This document shows, in pieces, positions 61,412 through 64,000 of a stretch of 64,000 nt of DNA; position 1 is the first letter of the stretch; the number at the start of each line of letters is the position of its first letter. Both the position numbers and the translations under genes were made by a program. The stretch is from JAIBJN01 sp963811635 (GTDB taxonomy: Bacteria; Actinomycetota; Thermoleophilia; Gaiellales; Gaiellaceae). The DNA is taken from assembly GCA_963811635.1 (NCBI GenBank), contig CAWESB010000016.1:87749-151748 (forward strand), read 5' to 3'. A model generated the notes under the pieces. That model did not search any database and was not told where the DNA came from. It saw nothing but the letters and a program-made list of their open reading frames with translations.

Positions 61412-62507
61412 ATGCGAGCGGATCCCCGGAAGGATAAGACCCTCCTCTCGGCGCTCAGCCAGGTCGCGCCGGGCACGCCGCTGCGCTCCGGGATCGACGA
61501 CATCATCCGCGCCGAGCTCGGCGCGCTGATCGTCATCGGCGAGCCGAACGAGCTCGCGTTCCTCTTCTCCGGCGGGATGCGGCTCGACCTGCCGTTCACC
61601 TCCCAGCTCCTCTACGAGCTGGCGAAGATGGACGGCGCGATCATCGTGAACGCAGCGACCGCAGAAGCTCGTCTACGCGAACGTCCAGCTGATGCCCGAC
61701 CCGACGATCGCGTCGGACGAGACCGGCACGCGGCACCGCACCGCCGAGCGCGTCGCGAAGCAGACCGACGCGCTCGTCGATCTCGATCTCGCAGCAGCGC
61801 GAGACGGTGACGCTCTTCGTCGGCGACCTCCGCTACCAGCTCGGCGAGATCTCGGACGTCCTCGCGCGGACGAACCAGGCGCTCGGCGACGCTCGAGACC
61901 TACCGGCACGCGGCTCGACCAGGGGCTGACGCGGCTGACGGCGCTCGAGTTCCAGAGCGCGGTCATGCTCGACGACGTGCTCGTCGTCCTCCAGCGCGCC
62001 GAGATGACGACGCGCATGGCCGAGGAGATCGAGCGCAACTGCGTCGAGCTCGGCGAGGAGGGCCGGCTGATCCGGATGCAGCTCGACGAGCTGATGGAGG
62101 ACGTCCCGCGCGAGAAGGCGGCGGTCGTCTACGACTACGAGCGCGCGGGCGACCCGGCCGAGGCCGTCGACGGTGCTCGAGCGCGCTCGCCGAGCTCGCC
62201 GTACGCGCGGCTGCTCGAGTTCGAGGAGCTGGCCGAGCTGCTCGGCTATCCGCGCGACACGAACCCGCTCGACTTCACGCGTCGCGCCGCGCGGCTACCG
62301 CGTGCTCTCGCGGATCCCGCGGCTGCCCGGACTCGGTCGTCCGGCACGTCGTGCGCGACTTCCGGCGCGCTCGACGCGGTCGTCCGGGCGAGCCACCGCG
62401 AGCTCGAGGCGGTCGACGGCGTCGGCGCCGTGCGCGCCCGCGAGATCCGCGAGGGCCTCCGGCGCCTCCAGGAGCACAACCTCGTCGACCGCTACCTGCA
62501 GCTCTGA
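61412..62507 (+). pseudogene. disA: diadenylate cyclase DisA (DNA integrity scanning protein), reading frame broken several times
   Basis: Makes c-di-AMP from two ATP while scanning DNA. The first part (MRADPRKDKTLLSALSQVAP) contains the DAC motif KMDGAIIVNA. After a shift near 61660 the second motif GTRHRTAERVAKQTDA appears. Further shifts follow near 61790-61910. The helical linker (LTALEFQSAVMLDDVLVVLQ, ELMEDVPREKAAVVYDY) and the C-terminal helix-hairpin-helix region (LEAVDGVGAVRAREIREGL) complete it. All functional motifs survive, so the frame breaks are probably sequence errors. The radA-disA-carD order is typical of actinobacteria. Confidence 0.87.
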
Positions 62508-62528
62508 GCGCGCCCTGTCGGACAAAAC

Positions 62529-62543
62529 GCCCGCAGAGCGGGC
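62529..62543. terminator. small hairpin between disA and carD
   Basis: GCCCGC (62529-62534), loop AGA, GCGGGC (62538-62543), 22 bases after the disA stop. On the minus strand it is followed by GTTTTG. It probably separates disA from the carD promoter. Confidence 0.45.
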
Positions 62544-62561
62544 ATCGAAAACCCTGGAAAG

Positions 62562-62590
62562 TTGGCTTTTCAAGCGAGTTTCGGTACAAT
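62562..62590 (+). promoter_or_regulatory. sigma-70-type promoter of carD
   Basis: TTGGCT (62562-62567), a 17-base spacer, TACAAT (62585-62590), about 60 bases before the carD TTG start. This is one of the best promoter matches in the window and fits the need for abundant CarD. Confidence 0.7.
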
Positions 62591-62650
62591 GGCCGGGTTC
62601 CGCAGGCGGTCGGGCGGCTTTGTTGCGCCCGCGTTCGAAGAGGAGGAAGC

Positions 62651-63149
62651 TTGTACAAAGTCGGCGATAAGGTCGTCTATCCCCACCACGGCGCGGGCAC
62701 GGTGGTGAAGAAGGAAACGCGGACGATTCTCGGGCAGGAGCGCGAGTACCTGACGATCAAGATCCTGCACAACGACATGACCGTGAACGTCCCGACCGAG
62801 AACGCCGAGCGCGTCGGCCTCCGCAAGGTGATCGACGAGGAGATGGTCGAGCGCGTCCTCGAGGTGCTGCACGGCAACGGCACGAAGATGCCGAAGAACT
62901 GGAACCGCCGCTTCAAGTACAACCGCGACAAGATGAAGACGGGCGACATCTTCGAGCTCGCGGAGGTCGTCCGGAACCTCTCCCTGCGCGACCAGGAGAA
63001 GGGCCTCTCCACGGGCGAGAAGCAGATGTTCGTCAAGGCGAAGAAGATCCTCGCCTCCGAGCTCATGTACGCGAAGGGCATGGACGAGGACGAGGCCGCG
63101 GCCTGGCTCGACGAGGAGCTCGACTCGGTCAGCGACGGTCCCGACCTAG
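62651..63149 (+). CDS. carD: CarD-family transcriptional regulator
   Basis: Binds the RNA polymerase beta subunit and stabilises open promoter complexes. The protein starts MYKVGDKVVYPHHGAGTVV (TTG 62651, with GAGGAGG just upstream). It has the RNAP-interaction Tudor-like domain to about residue 65. The helical DNA-binding domain runs to about residue 163 (DEDEAAAWLDEELDSVSD). The frame as given runs on without a stop into the next gene. A TAG at 63147 in another frame is where a normal-length CarD would end, so one base is probably wrong near 63130-63147. The end coordinate is therefore an estimate. Confidence 0.9.
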
Positions 63150-63187
63150 CTGCGCCGCAGCGCCACGGCCGCAGGCATCCTTTCCGG

Positions 63188-64000
63188 GTGCTCCTGCGTG
63201 CCCTGATCGCTGCTCTCCTGGCGGCCGCGCTCTTCGCGGATGTCTGCTCCGGCGACGAATCCGACGGCGAATCCGACGGCGATTCGGCGACCGCGGTGCC
63301 GTCGGCGTTCACCGAGATCGTCCGTGCCGAGCTCGTGCGCGCCGGGCTGGAAGTCGAGCCCCGCACCGACCTGAAGCTCACGGCTGAGCAGGGCCCGAAC
63401 CGGGTCGAGCTCGACCTTCAGGCGGCCTTCGACCGCTTCGAGGACGATCCCGATTCCAGGGATGAGATCGTCGACGAGGTCGTCGCAGATGCCCAGGAGC
63501 GGCTCGAGACGGGCGCCGGTGAACTCTCCTTCGAAGAGGCTCGGGACGACCTCATGCCGCTCCTCAAGGCGCGCTTCCAGATACGCCGGTTCGGTTTCGA
63601 CGCGGTCGAGACCGAGAGCCTGCCGGTCTCGCGACGGTCTACAGGGTCGACTCGGACGACGGCTTCGCGATCGTGCGGCCGGAGGACGTCGAGCGTTGGG
63701 GGAAGACGGTCGAGGAGATCGACGAGATCGCGCTCGACAACCTCCTCCGCCAGACGAACGAGGAGCAGCCGCTTCTCTGCGAGCCCTCGGGCAACCAGGA
63801 GCTTTGCGGGTGGGCGTCGGAGGACGGCTACGATGGCCACCGTATGATCGTGCCTGAGCTCCGGCGCCAGATTCGCGAGCAGTACGGAAACGACGAGCCG
63901 GTCGCCTACGCCGTGCCCGAAGAGCACATCTACGTCGCCCTTCCGCTCAACACCCTGCGGCGCGGGGAATCGAACGGCCGTTCCGCTAAGCTGCAGCGCG
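63188..64000 (+). CDS. DUF1444-like protein, partial at window end, frame broken once
   Basis: From GTG 63188 the product begins with a hydrophobic leader (MLLRALIAALLAAALFADVC) and an Asp/Ser-rich linker. A domain with FTEIVRAELVRAGLEVEPRTDL and NRVELDLQAAFDRFEDDP follows. After a one-base shift near 63630 it continues as ATVYRVDSDDGFAIVRPEDV, WGKTVEEIDEIALDNLLRQT and EEHIYVALPLNTLRR to the end of the window. The second half matches the DUF1444 pattern (WGxxxEEIxExAxxNL). The function is unknown. The start is separated from carD by about 40 bases, although the two share a frame in this sequence. Confidence 0.6.

Overview
This 64 kb window is chromosomal DNA of a very GC-rich bacterium, most likely a deep-branching actinobacterium (Thermoleophilia such as Gaiellales or Solirubrobacterales; this is inferred, not proven). 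The grounds are extreme GC at third codon positions, heavy use of GTG and TTG starts, and a DUF2469-type protein. The local gene orders tilS-hpt-ftsH, folP-folB-folK, greA-lysS and clpC...radA-disA-carD also fit, as does a monoderm-style wall-enzyme set with an LPXTG-like sorting signal. No phage, transposon, CRISPR or rRNA was seen. One tRNA (Pro, anticodon CGG) is present.

Left part (1-31.6 kb): the 3' end of ligA, a PBP4-type carboxypeptidase, a NarL-type response regulator, and a cluster of secreted wall enzymes (a 3D-domain protein and two NlpC/P60 proteins). Then come Ku, a small DNA-binding-type protein behind an attenuator-like leader, an ArsR/AHSA1 pair with a palindromic operator, and assorted metabolic genes (NIF3, nitrilase, HAD, MFS, acyl-CoA dehydrogenase, thioesterase, lipid kinase, purine nucleoside phosphorylase). 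After these are tilS-hpt-ftsH, an ECF sigma factor with a membrane partner, a PHP-type tyrosine phosphatase, and the folate operon.

Middle part (31.6-39.9 kb): coaX, a HTH + double Clp-N protein whose promoter is covered by palindromes, and a 1193-residue cytoplasmic-looking fusion of a class III cyclase domain, an AAA/STAND ATPase and a peptide-type solute-binding domain. These are followed by dus (one frameshift), greA and lysS.

Right part (39.9-54.3 kb): an exopolysaccharide locus with a priming sugar transferase, four GT2-type and one GT4-type glycosyltransferases, a flippase, a BY-kinase/chain-length regulator, two polymerase/ligase-type membrane proteins, a secreted glycoside hydrolase and an 80-residue LPFTG protein. 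A CpsB/CapC-type phosphatase that could oppose the kinase lies 14 kb away beside folP.

Far right (54.6-64 kb): AlkA, a CAP-domain protein, clpC, an AhpD-like protein, radA, disA (c-di-AMP synthase), carD and a DUF1444-like protein running off the end. From about 58.53 to 62.4 kb the reading frames are broken repeatedly in genes whose reconstructed proteins look perfectly conserved. This looks like a local sequence-quality problem rather than real gene decay. Isolated single-base frame breaks also occur in dus, a glycosyltransferase, a polymerase gene and near 63.63 kb.
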